A stretch of DNA of 5,282 nucleotides, from the NCBI GenBank assembly GCA_947479995.1, contig CANKBT010000240.1, forward strand, positions 1 to 5,282, written 5' to 3'. A program made the translations under genes and the position numbers. The notes beneath the pieces were generated by a model. That model searched no databases and was not told the origin of the DNA. It saw only the letters and a program-made list of their open reading frames with translations. Position 1 is the stretch's first letter; every line of letters begins with the position of its first letter. This document shows positions 1-5,282 of this stretch, piece after piece. The stretch comes from Frankiaceae bacterium. Lineage in GTDB: Bacteria > Actinomycetota > Actinomycetes > Mycobacteriales > SCTD01.

Positions 1-637
1 CGAGGGCGCCGACGAGCTGGTCTTCCTCGACATCACGGCGAGCAGCGGGAGCCGCGAGACGACGTACGACGTCGTGCGCCGCACCGCCGAGCAGGTCTTC
101 ATCCCGCTGACCGTCGGCGGCGGGGTGCGCTCCGTCGACGACGTCGACCGGCTGCTGCGCGCCGGCGCCGACAAGGTCGGCGTCAACACCGCGGCCATCG
201 CCCGGCCCGCGCTGCTCAGCGAGATCGCCCGGCGCTTCGGCAGCCAGGTGCTCGTGCTCTCGGTCGACGCACGCCGCGGCGGCGGCACGGCGAGCGGCTA
301 CGAGGTCACGACGCACGGCGGGCGCACCGGCACCGGCCTCGACGCCGTCGCGTGGGCGCGGCGCGGCGAGGAGCTGGGGGTCGGCGAGGTGTTGCTCAAC
401 TCCATGGACGCCGACGGCACCCGCCGCGGCTACGACGTCGAGATGACCGCCGCGGTCCGCGCGGTCGTGTCGGTGCCGCTGGTCGCGAGCGGCGGCGCCG
501 GCCGGGTCGAGGACTTCGCCCCCGCGGTCGACGCGGGCGCCGACGCCGTGCTGGCCGCCAGCGTCTTCCACTTCGGGCAGCTGACGATCGGCGACGTCAA
601 GGGCGCGCTGCGCGCCGAGGGCCACCCGGTCCGCTAG
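1..637 (+). CDS. hisF: Imidazole glycerol phosphate synthase cyclase subunit HisF (5' end missing)
   Basis: HisF closes the imidazole ring in histidine biosynthesis. It takes PRFAR plus ammonia delivered by the glutaminase HisH and makes imidazole glycerol phosphate and AICAR, in the cytoplasm. The reading frame is already open at base 2 and gives 211 visible residues. The GTG at 74 is an internal valine, not the start. Visible family signatures are DITASS near the left edge, the phosphate-loop GGGVRS (visible residues 39-44), SVDARR with the catalytic Asp at visible residue 89 (bases 266-268; D130 in Thermotoga HisF), SMDADGT, a second phosphate loop ASGGAG (162-167) and AASVFHF (185-191). 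Alignment from memory implies about 40 N-terminal residues lie off the window, including the first catalytic Asp (D11). The TAG stop at 635-637 follows a normal HPVR-type actinobacterial C-terminus. HisA is a paralogue, but the SVDARR and SMDADGT stretches fit HisF. The gene appears intact within the window. Confidence 0.97.
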   Translation, partial: EGADELVFLDITASSGSRETTYDVVRRTAEQVFIPLTVGGGVRSVDDVDRLLRAGADKVGVNTAAIARPALLSEIARRFGSQVLVLSVDARRGGGTASGYEVTTHGGRTGTGLDAVAWARRGEELGVGEVLLNSMDADGTRRGYDVEMTAAVRAVVSVPLVASGGAGRVEDFAPAVDAGADAVLAASVFHFGQLTIGDVKGALRAEGHPVR

Positions 638-648
638 GGCCCCGCTAG
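631..648. repeat. Paired CCGCTAG heptamers carrying both convergent stop codons
   Basis: CCGCTAG occurs at 631-637 and again at 642-648. The first copy contains the TAG stop of hisF. The second contains CTA, read as TAG on the minus strand, which stops the facing gene. Because CTAG is its own reverse complement, each copy offers TAG on both strands. The stops are 7 bp apart (638-644). The sequence shows this directly; whether it has any function is unknown. Confidence 0.5.
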
Positions 649-1265
649 ACGCCGCGCGGCGCCGCGCGGGCGGCGGCGACCGCCTCCTCGCTGCCCTCGA
701 GCTCGACGTCCGCCCAGTCGCGGCCGAACAGCCACAGCAGCAGCTCGGGGACGGGCCCGCGCACGACGACCGGCAGCGCGCCGGACCGCAGCCGGCGCAC
801 CCGGCCGTCCGGGGTCGCGACGACCAGGGCGAGCCCGCGGGCCCGGGCGGTGAGCAGCGGCCCGACCGCGCGCACCCGCGCCCAGAGCGCGGCGTCGCGC
901 TCCGGCGACGCGGCCAGCGGGCCGGGTGCGGCGACCCGGCGCACGTCCTCGTGGTGCACGAACCACTCGTGCAGCTCGCCGGCGTCGCTCCAGCGGGCCG
1001 GCGACCAGGGCGGCGGGCCGGCGACGAGGTCGGCGACCAGCTCCTCGTGCGGCCGGGCGGCGGCGCGCTGCTCGAGCGCCGCCGTCACGCGGTGCAGGGG
1101 CGGGACGACGAGGCCGGGCAGCGCCTGCGGCCGGCGCTCGCGCACCCACAGGTGCGCGGCGAGCCCGCGGGCGTCGTAGTCGCCGCACAGGGTGTCGGAG
1201 GTCGGGGGCAGGGTCTGCAGCAGCGCGAGCAGGGCGGAGCGCTCGACGGCGGCGGGGGAGGGCAT
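645..1265 (-). CDS. TIGR03085-type metal-binding protein (DinB / maleylpyruvate isomerase-like fold)
   Basis: This 206-aa cytoplasmic protein resembles the actinobacterial TIGR03085 family, relatives of mycothiol-dependent maleylpyruvate isomerase in the DinB/MDMPI superfamily. The specific reaction is unknown. The N-terminal region has ERSALLALL, then TLCGDYDARGLAAHLWVRERRP with His38, then WFVHHEDVRR. An E-x-x-x-H pair (Glu100, His104) plus His38 matches the His / Glu-x3-His zinc triad of MDMPI; this assignment is inferred from the pattern. The C-terminal third (about 140-200), with VVVRGPVPELLLWLFGRD, looks like the small alpha/beta domain that follows the helical bundle in these proteins. 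ATG at 1265 is chosen because the family starts just before the xRxAL helix; upstream codons in the same frame are Arg/Pro-rich and unlike the family. No Shine-Dalgarno is visible before it, so leaderless or weak initiation is possible. No signal peptide or membrane segment is seen. It is convergent with hisF and divergent from the ABC operon. Confidence 0.85.
   Translation of the reverse strand: MPSPAAVERSALLALLQTLPPTSDTLCGDYDARGLAAHLWVRERRPQALPGLVVPPLHRVTAALEQRAAARPHEELVADLVAGPPPWSPARWSDAGELHEWFVHHEDVRRVAAPGPLAASPERDAALWARVRAVGPLLTARARGLALVVATPDGRVRRLRSGALPVVVRGPVPELLLWLFGRDWADVELEGSEEAVAAARAAPRGV
652..669. terminator. 18-bp perfect G/C palindrome, possible hisF terminator hairpin
   Basis: Bases 652-669 are a perfect palindrome. 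As RNA it could fold into a 7-bp all-G/C stem with a 4-base loop. It starts 15 bases after the hisF stop and lies inside the last codons of the facing gene, where it encodes part of an Ala-Ala-Pro-Arg-Gly tail. It has no T-tract, so it is not a classic intrinsic terminator, although actinomycetes often use stems without U-runs. It could equally be chance in such GC-rich coding DNA. Confidence 0.25.
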
Positions 1266-1279
1266 GAGGCATGGTGGCG

Positions 1280-1307
1280 CGCGGGCCCGCGGGGGAACAC
1301 CCCGGGG
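1280..1307. repeat. Cluster of overlapping palindromes in the divergent intergenic region
   Basis: CGCGGGCCCGCG (1280-1291) is a perfect 12-bp palindrome. It is followed at once by GGGG-AACA-CCCC (1292-1303), a 4-bp stem with a 4-base loop. The CCCC of that stem also begins a CCCCGGGG palindrome (1300-1307), so the stems are mutually exclusive. This could be an operator or leader structure for either gene. Chance is plausible at this base composition. Confidence 0.3.
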
Positions 1308-1351
1308 CCGGGCGTTGTCGTCCCACGAGGACCGCACGCCACCCGAGCACT

Positions 1352-1356
1352 GGAGG
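1352..1356 (+). promoter_or_regulatory. Ribosome binding site GGAGG deciding the first ABC gene start
   Basis: GGAGG at 1352-1356 precedes GTG at 1360 by three bases. The spacing is short, but this is the only strong Shine-Dalgarno near the point where the protein becomes family-like. The frame is open back to 1192, so this site is what fixes the start. Confidence 0.6.
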
Positions 1357-1359
1357 ACC

Positions 1360-3135
1360 GTGACCACGAAGCCGCCCCCGGGCGTCCTGCGCCGGGGCTT
1401 CGGCGTCCTGTGGGTCGCGGTCAAGGAGCAGCCGCGGATCTTCACCGTGGCCGCCGTCGGCAGCTTCGTCTTCGCCGTCACGACGATCGGCCAGGCCTAC
1501 GTCTTCGGCGCCGTGACCGACCGCGTCATCGTGCCCTCGATCGAGCGGGGCGAGGCCGAGACGAGCGCGCTCGCCCTCGCCTTCCTGGCGATCATGCTCG
1601 TGGCGACGCTCAAGGTGGCCGGCATCATCGCCCGCCGGCTCGGCGCCGGGATCATGCAGTACCGCCTGCAGGCCGGCTACCGCCAGCGCGTCACCCGGCG
1701 CTACCTCACGCTGCCCTTCGCCTGGCACCAGCGGCACCCCACCGGCGAGCTGCTGTCCAACGCCGGCTCCGACGTCGAGGCGACCTGGTCGCCGATCGCG
1801 CCGTTCCCGTTCGCGGTCGGCGTGGTCGTCATGCTCGTCGGCACCCTCGGCCTGCTCGTCGTCACCGACCCGGTGCTGGCGCTCGTCGGCTCGGTCGTCT
1901 TCCCGCTCATCGCCTGGCTCACGGTCGTCTACAGCCGGCGCATGTCGCCGCTCATGACCCGTGCGCAGCAGCTGCGCGGCGAGGTGAGCGGCATCGCGCA
2001 CGAGAGCTTCGACGGCGCGCTCGTCGTCAAGACCCTGGGGCGCGAGACCTCCGAGACCGAGCGGTTCACGGCCAAGGCCCACGAGCTGCGCGACACGATG
2101 ATCCGCGTCGGGCGGCTGCGCGGGCTGTTCGACCCGGTGATCGAGGCGCTGCCCAGCCTCGGCGTGCTCGTGGTGCTGCTCGTCGGCACCGCCCGCGTCG
2201 GCAGCGGCGCCATCGACGCCGGGCAGCTGGTCCGCGTCGCCTACCTGTTCACGCTGCTGGCCTTCCCGGTGCGCGCCATCGGCTGGGTGCTCAACGAGCT
2301 GCCGCGCAGCGTCGTCGGCTGGGACCGCGTGCAGCGCGTGCTCACCGCCTCCGGCAGCCAGGAGCACGGCGACGCGCGCCTCACCGGCGCCCGCGGGGCC
2401 GCGCTGTCGGTCGCCGGCGCGCGCTTCGCGTACGGCGACGCCGAGGTGCTGCACGGCGTCGACCTCGAGGTCGCGCCCGGGCGCACGGTCGCGGTCGTCG
2501 GGCCCACGGGCAGCGGCAAGTCGACCCTCGCCACCCTGCTCGTGCGCCTGGTCGACCCGGCGCAGGGCGTCGTGCGGCTCGACGGCACCGACGCCCGCGA
2601 CCTCGCGGCCGGCGAGGTCGCCCGCGCCGCGGCGCTCGTGCCGCAGTCGACGTTCCTGTTCGACGACACCGTCCGCGGCAACGTCACCCTCGGCGCCGAC
2701 GTGCCCGACGAGGACGTCTGGGCGGCGCTGCGCCTGGCGCAGGCCGACGGCTTCGTCGCCGCCCTGGGCTCCGGGCTCGACACCGTGGTGGGGGAGCGCG
2801 GCACCACCCTGTCCGGCGGCCAGCGGCAGCGGCTCGCGCTCGCCCGCGCGGTGGTGCGCCGGCCGCGCCTGCTCGTGCTCGACGACGCCACCAGCGCCGT
2901 CGACCCCCAGGTCGAGCAGCGGATCCTCGCCGGGCTGCGCGCGTCCGACGCCGGCAGCACCGTCGTGGTCGTCGCCTACCGCCAGGCGACCATCGCGCTC
3001 GCCGACGAGGTGGTCTTCCTCGACCGCGGCGTCGTCGCCGACCGGGGCACGCACGCCGCCCTGAGCGCCCGCAGCGCCGGCTACCGCGACCTCGTCACCG
3101 CCTACGAGCGCGTCACCGACGAGGTGATCGCGTGA
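1360..3135 (+). CDS. ABC exporter half-transporter, degenerate-ATPase subunit of a heterodimer
   Basis: This 591-aa inner-membrane protein has the transmembrane domain followed by the ATPase domain, the usual half-exporter order and length. Hydrophobic segments lie near 26-50, 69-91, 146-168, 171-191, 262-282 and 287-310, giving the expected six helices. The ATPase domain (about 345-585) shows A-loop Tyr358, Walker A GPTGSGKST (381-389), Q-loop Gln429, signature LSGGQ (484-488), Walker B LLVLD ending at 508 and D-loop SAVD (512-515). Two key residues are non-canonical: Asp509 replaces the catalytic Glu, and Tyr540 (VAYRQAT) replaces the H-loop His. It should therefore bind ATP with little hydrolysis at its own Walker site while lending a good LSGGQ to its partner. 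The GTG start at 1360 follows a GGAGG; the open frame upstream (from 1192) is Arg/Ser-rich, unlike the family, and runs antisense through the facing gene. The partner gene overlaps its stop by 4 bp. Substrate is unknown; drugs, lipids or peptides are all possible. Confidence 0.93.
   Translation: MTTKPPPGVLRRGFGVLWVAVKEQPRIFTVAAVGSFVFAVTTIGQAYVFGAVTDRVIVPSIERGEAETSALALAFLAIMLVATLKVAGIIARRLGAGIMQYRLQAGYRQRVTRRYLTLPFAWHQRHPTGELLSNAGSDVEATWSPIAPFPFAVGVVVMLVGTLGLLVVTDPVLALVGSVVFPLIAWLTVVYSRRMSPLMTRAQQLRGEVSGIAHESFDGALVVKTLGRETSETERFTAKAHELRDTMIRVGRLRGLFDPVIEALPSLGVLVVLLVGTARVGSGAIDAGQLVRVAYLFTLLAFPVRAIGWVLNELPRSVVGWDRVQRVLTASGSQEHGDARLTGARGAALSVAGARFAYGDAEVLHGVDLEVAPGRTVAVVGPTGSGKSTLATLLVRLVDPAQGVVRLDGTDARDLAAGEVARAAALVPQSTFLFDDTVRGNVTLGADVPDEDVWAALRLAQADGFVAALGSGLDTVVGERGTTLSGGQRQRLALARAVVRRPRLLVLDDATSAVDPQVEQRILAGLRASDAGSTVVVVAYRQATIALADEVVFLDRGVVADRGTHAALSARSAGYRDLVTAYERVTDEVIA
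3121..3129 (+). promoter_or_regulatory. Extended 9-base Shine-Dalgarno inside the end of the upstream ABC gene
   Basis: GAGGTGATC at 3121-3129 is a nine-base contiguous match to the complement of the conserved 16S rRNA 3' tail (GATCACCTCC). Its GAGG core ends 7 bases before the GTG at 3132. It lies within the last codons of the first ABC gene (Glu-Val-Ile-Ala). It fixes the start of the second ABC gene and suggests strong, possibly independent, ribosome loading there. Confidence 0.75.
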
Positions 3136-4955
3136 CGGCCCCGGCCGCCGAGCGCCCCCGCAGCGCCGCCGCGCCGCGCACCGGCGGCACGGTCGACGCC
3201 GCCGGGCCCGAGCGCGGCGCCTTCGCCACGCTCGCGCACGGCCTGCGGCTCGCGCCGGAGTTCCGCGAGGGCCTGCTCGTCACGCTGCTGCTCGCCCTGC
3301 TGTCGACCGCCGGCCGCGTGGTGGTGCCCGTGGCCGTGCAGCAGACCATCGACAGGGGGCTGTCCGGGCCGACGCCCGACACCGGGCTGGTGCGCACGGC
3401 GTGCCTGCTCGCGGCCGCCGCCGTGCTCGTCACGGCCGGCGCCAACTACGCCATGAACGTCCGGCTCTACCGCACGACGGAGAACGGCCTCGCCGCGCTG
3501 CGCGTGCGGGGCTTCCGGCGCGTGCACGACCTGTCGGTGCTGCACCAGGCCGCCGAGCGGCGCGGCTCGCTGGTCAGCCGGGTGACCAGCGACGTCGACA
3601 CCATCAGCACCTTCATGCAGTGGGGCGGCCTGCTCGTCCTGGTCTCCACCGCCCAGATGCTGCTGGCCACCGTCCTCATGCTGGTCTGGTCGTGGCAGCT
3701 CACGCTGCTCGTCTACGCGTGCTTCCTGCCGCTGTTCCTCGGCGTCCGGTTCTTCCAGGCGCGGCTGGCCTCGGCCTACCTCACCGTCCGCGAGCGCATG
3801 GGCGAGCTGCTCGGCGCCGTCGCCGAGTCCGTCGTCGGCGCGCAGGTCATCCGCGCGCACGCCGTCGAGGCCCGCACCGCCGAGCGCGTCGACACGGCCG
3901 TGGAGGCCACCCGCGCCGCGCAGGTGCGGGCGCAGACCATCGCCGCGGCGACGTACTCCTCCGGAGAGCTGACGGCCGCCTTCGCCAACGGCGCGGTCGT
4001 CGTGGTCGGCGTGCTGCTCGGCATCGACGGCGACATCACGACCGGCCGGCTCGTCGGCTTCCTGTTCCTCGTCACCCTGTTCATCCAGCCGGTGCAGGTC
4101 GCGACCGAGCTGCTCAACGAGGCGCAGAACGCCGTCGCCGGCCTGCGCCGGGTGCTCGGCGTGCTCGACACCCCGACTGACGTGGCCGACCCGGCGCAGG
4201 GCCGCCCGCTGCCGCCCGGCCCGGTCGGCGTCGTCTTCGACCACGTCGCCTTCGCCTACCCGGGCGGGCCGGAGGTCGTCCACGACGTCGACCTCGCGAT
4301 CGCGCCGCGCACCCGCGTCGCCGTCGTCGGCGAGACCGGCAGCGGCAAGACGACGCTCGCCAAGCTCGTCACCCGGCTGATGGACCCGACCCGCGGGCGC
4401 GTGCTGCTGTCCGGCGTGCCGCTCGACGAGGTGGCCTTCTCCTCGCTGCGCAGCCGCGTCGTCATGGTCCCGCAGGACGGCTTCCTGTTCGACGCGACCG
4501 TCGCCGACAACGTCCGGTACGGCCGGGCCGACGCGACGGACGACGAGGTCGAGGCGGCGTTCCTCGAGCTCGGGCTCGGCGACTGGCTCGCCGGCCTGCC
4601 CGACGGCGTCGCGACCGCCGTCGGCGAGCGCGGCGAGTCGCTCTCGGTCGGCGAGCGCCAGCTCGTCGCCATCGCCCGCGCCTACGTCGCCGACCCCGAC
4701 CTGCTCGTGCTCGACGAGGCCACCAGCGCGGTCGACCCGGCCACCGAGGTCCGCCTGCAGCGGGCCCTCGACGCGCTCACGCGCGGACGCACCACCCTGG
4801 CGATCGCGCACCGCCTGTCGACGGCCGAGGGCGCCGACGAGGTGCTCGTCGTCGACAAGGGCGAGGTCGTGCAGCGGGGCCCGCACGCCGAGCTCGTCGA
4901 CGTGCCCGGCGTCTACGCGCGGCTCCACGCGTCGTGGGTGGCGCCGCACCGGTGA
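3132..4955 (+). CDS. ABC exporter half-transporter, catalytic subunit of a heterodimer
   Basis: This 607-aa membrane half-exporter is encoded directly after its partner. An Ala/Pro/Arg-rich N-terminal tail of about 30 residues precedes six hydrophobic segments near 46-70, 88-108, 162-186, 189-207, 275-297 and 304-326. The first intracellular loop carries RRGSLVSRVTSDVD (about 143-156), typical of exporters. The ATPase domain (about 365-600) has A-loop Tyr376, Walker A GETGSGKTT (400-408), Q-loop Gln448, Walker B LLVLD with catalytic Glu529, D-loop SAVD (532-535) and H-loop His560 (IAHRLST). All of these are canonical. The signature motif is degenerate: LSVGE at 504-508 (bases 4641-4655) in place of LSGGQ. 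It therefore supplies the hydrolysing Walker site, completed by the LSGGQ of the first subunit. GTG at 3132 overlaps the previous stop as GTGA and has a 9-base Shine-Dalgarno, so the start is well supported. The same frame is open leftward to 951, but that part is only a shadow of the other genes. Confidence 0.93.
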   Translation: MTAPAAERPRSAAAPRTGGTVDAAGPERGAFATLAHGLRLAPEFREGLLVTLLLALLSTAGRVVVPVAVQQTIDRGLSGPTPDTGLVRTACLLAAAAVLVTAGANYAMNVRLYRTTENGLAALRVRGFRRVHDLSVLHQAAERRGSLVSRVTSDVDTISTFMQWGGLLVLVSTAQMLLATVLMLVWSWQLTLLVYACFLPLFLGVRFFQARLASAYLTVRERMGELLGAVAESVVGAQVIRAHAVEARTAERVDTAVEATRAAQVRAQTIAAATYSSGELTAAFANGAVVVVGVLLGIDGDITTGRLVGFLFLVTLFIQPVQVATELLNEAQNAVAGLRRVLGVLDTPTDVADPAQGRPLPPGPVGVVFDHVAFAYPGGPEVVHDVDLAIAPRTRVAVVGETGSGKTTLAKLVTRLMDPTRGRVLLSGVPLDEVAFSSLRSRVVMVPQDGFLFDATVADNVRYGRADATDDEVEAAFLELGLGDWLAGLPDGVATAVGERGESLSVGERQLVAIARAYVADPDLLVLDEATSAVDPATEVRLQRALDALTRGRTTLAIAHRLSTAEGADEVLVVDKGEVVQRGPHAELVDVPGVYARLHASWVAPHR

Positions 4956-5282
4956 GCGGGCGCACGGCGGAGCGACGCGGCCTGCTCGCCGCGTTCTCCG
5001 CGTACGGCCTGCTGTGGGGCGCCTGGTCGGCGGTGCTCCCCGACGTGCAGGAGCGCACCGGCACCAGCGACGGCGCCCTCGGCCTGGCCCTCGGCGCCCT
5101 CGCCGTCGCGGCGCTGCCGGCCATGCCGCTCGCCGGCCGCCTGGTCGACCGGCGCGGGGCGCGGCGGCTGCGCCCGGCTGCGCTGCTGGCCTTCGGCGTG
5201 GCCGGCAGCCTCCCGGGCTTAGCCACCTCGCCGCTCGGCCTCGTGCTCGCGCTCGTCGCGCTGGGCGCCACCTCCGGCCTGC
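4952..5282 (+). CDS. MFS transporter (3' end missing)
   Basis: The first 110 residues of a major facilitator superfamily protein run off the right edge. The opening helix LLAAFSAYGLLWGAWSAVLP (11-30) is followed by DVQERTGTSDGALG, then a second helix (about 42-61) leading into GRLVDRRGARR (62-72). That is the MFS motif A (G-x-L-x-D-R-x-G-x-R) between helices 2 and 3; a third helix follows (about 76-92). The WGAWSAVLP...RTG...LG pattern resembles the YbjJ-like group of MFS proteins as I remember them; the substrate cannot be told. The start is GTG at 4952, which overlaps the ABC stop as GTGA, as at the previous junction. An in-frame GTG at 4934 would add six residues. There is no good Shine-Dalgarno, so translation probably depends on coupling to the ABC gene. 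Leu90 is encoded by TTA (5219-5221), very rare in DNA of this composition. Confidence 0.85.
   Translation, partial: MSGRTAERRGLLAAFSAYGLLWGAWSAVLPDVQERTGTSDGALGLALGALAVAALPAMPLAGRLVDRRGARRLRPAALLAFGVAGSLPGLATSPLGLVLALVALGATSGL

Larger units (their letters stand above)
1266..1359. promoter_or_regulatory. Divergent intergenic region between the metal-binding protein and the ABC operon
   Basis: This 94-bp gap is the only substantial non-coding DNA in the window and must hold, or be close to, the promoters for both directions. I see no convincing -35/-10 pair for either strand. TTGTCG at 1315-1320 is -35-like, but nothing TATAAT-like lies at the right distance. The left half (1280-1307) is packed with palindromic G/C blocks. 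The right half carries GAGGACCG twice (1327-1334 and 1353-1360); the second copy includes the ribosome binding site of the ABC gene. The regulatory role is inferred from position only. Confidence 0.5.

Noticed and set aside
74..76. GTG at 74 as the hisF start
   Set aside because: Conserved HisF sequence (DITASS and onward) is present upstream in the same frame, so this is an internal valine of a gene truncated by the window edge.
1315..1320. TTGTCG as a -35 promoter element for the ABC operon
   Set aside because: No acceptable -10 element lies 16-19 bp downstream, so a promoter call would rest on one weak hexamer.
1266..1481. N-terminal extension of the metal-binding protein to an ATG at 1481
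   Set aside because: It would run through the intergenic gap and the start of the first ABC gene, and the extra residues look unlike the family, which begins close to 1265.
2881..2886. Asp-Asp in Walker B of the first ABC gene as a sign of a decayed pseudogene
   Set aside because: The frame is intact and full length, and all other motifs are kept. The change pairs with the degenerate signature of the partner, as in known working heterodimers.
634..3054. 806-codon open frame on the minus strand
   Set aside because: Antisense shadow of the first ABC gene. Its product is low-complexity Arg/Asp/Gly/Ala/His-rich with no domain, and only frame bias in GC-rich DNA keeps it open.
3102..4949. 615-codon open frame on the minus strand
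   Set aside because: Antisense shadow of the second ABC gene, with a composition-biased product rich in Gly, Asp, His and Gln and no family features.
951..4955. 1334-codon plus-strand frame, apparently a giant fusion protein
   Set aside because: Only the part from 3132 encodes a recognisable protein. The earlier part is Arg/Ala/Pro-rich, out of frame with the first ABC gene and antisense to the metal protein.
4777..5271. 164-codon minus-strand frame at the right end
   Set aside because: Overlaps the end of the second ABC gene and the MFS gene, both well supported. Its product is Arg/Ala/Ser/Pro-rich without motifs.

Overview
The window is a stretch of very GC-rich DNA (roughly three quarters G+C by eye) with strong G/C preference at third codon positions, GTG starts, tightly overlapping genes and a TIGR03085-type protein. 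Together these point to an actinomycete chromosome; I cannot name the genus. There are no RNA genes, CRISPR repeats, insertion sequences or phage genes. Coding density is near total: the longest non-coding gap is 94 bp (1266-1359).

Layout, left to right. (1) The 3' four fifths of hisF, the cyclase subunit of imidazole glycerol phosphate synthase, reads rightward off the left edge and ends at 637. (2) Convergent to it, with only 7 bp between stop codons, is a 206-aa DinB/maleylpyruvate-isomerase-like metal-binding protein (TIGR03085 type) on the minus strand (645-1265). (3) After a 94-bp divergent promoter region comes a rightward operon. It holds two full-size ABC half-exporters (1360-3135 and 3132-4955), followed by the start of an MFS transporter (4952 to the right edge). 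Both junctions in the operon are 4-bp GTGA overlaps.

The two ABC proteins read as a classic heterodimeric type IV exporter with one degenerate and one consensus ATPase site. The first subunit has Asp in place of the Walker B catalytic Glu and Tyr in place of the H-loop His, but a perfect LSGGQ. The second has intact Glu and His, but a damaged signature (LSVGE). Because the nucleotide-binding domains pair head to tail, all these changes fall in the same composite site. This is a known design (TM287/288, TmrAB and BmrCD are examples), so it is a strong functional prediction rather than a new system. The substrate cannot be read from sequence. The coupled MFS gene suggests a transport or efflux module inserted near histidine biosynthesis genes.

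I did not find a convincing undescribed system. The points most worth a second look are the asymmetric ATPase site, the contrast between the 9-base Shine-Dalgarno match at the ABC/ABC junction and the weak one at the ABC/MFS junction, a lone TTA leucine codon in the MFS gene, and the very compact hisF/TIGR03085 convergent junction with its 18-bp palindrome.
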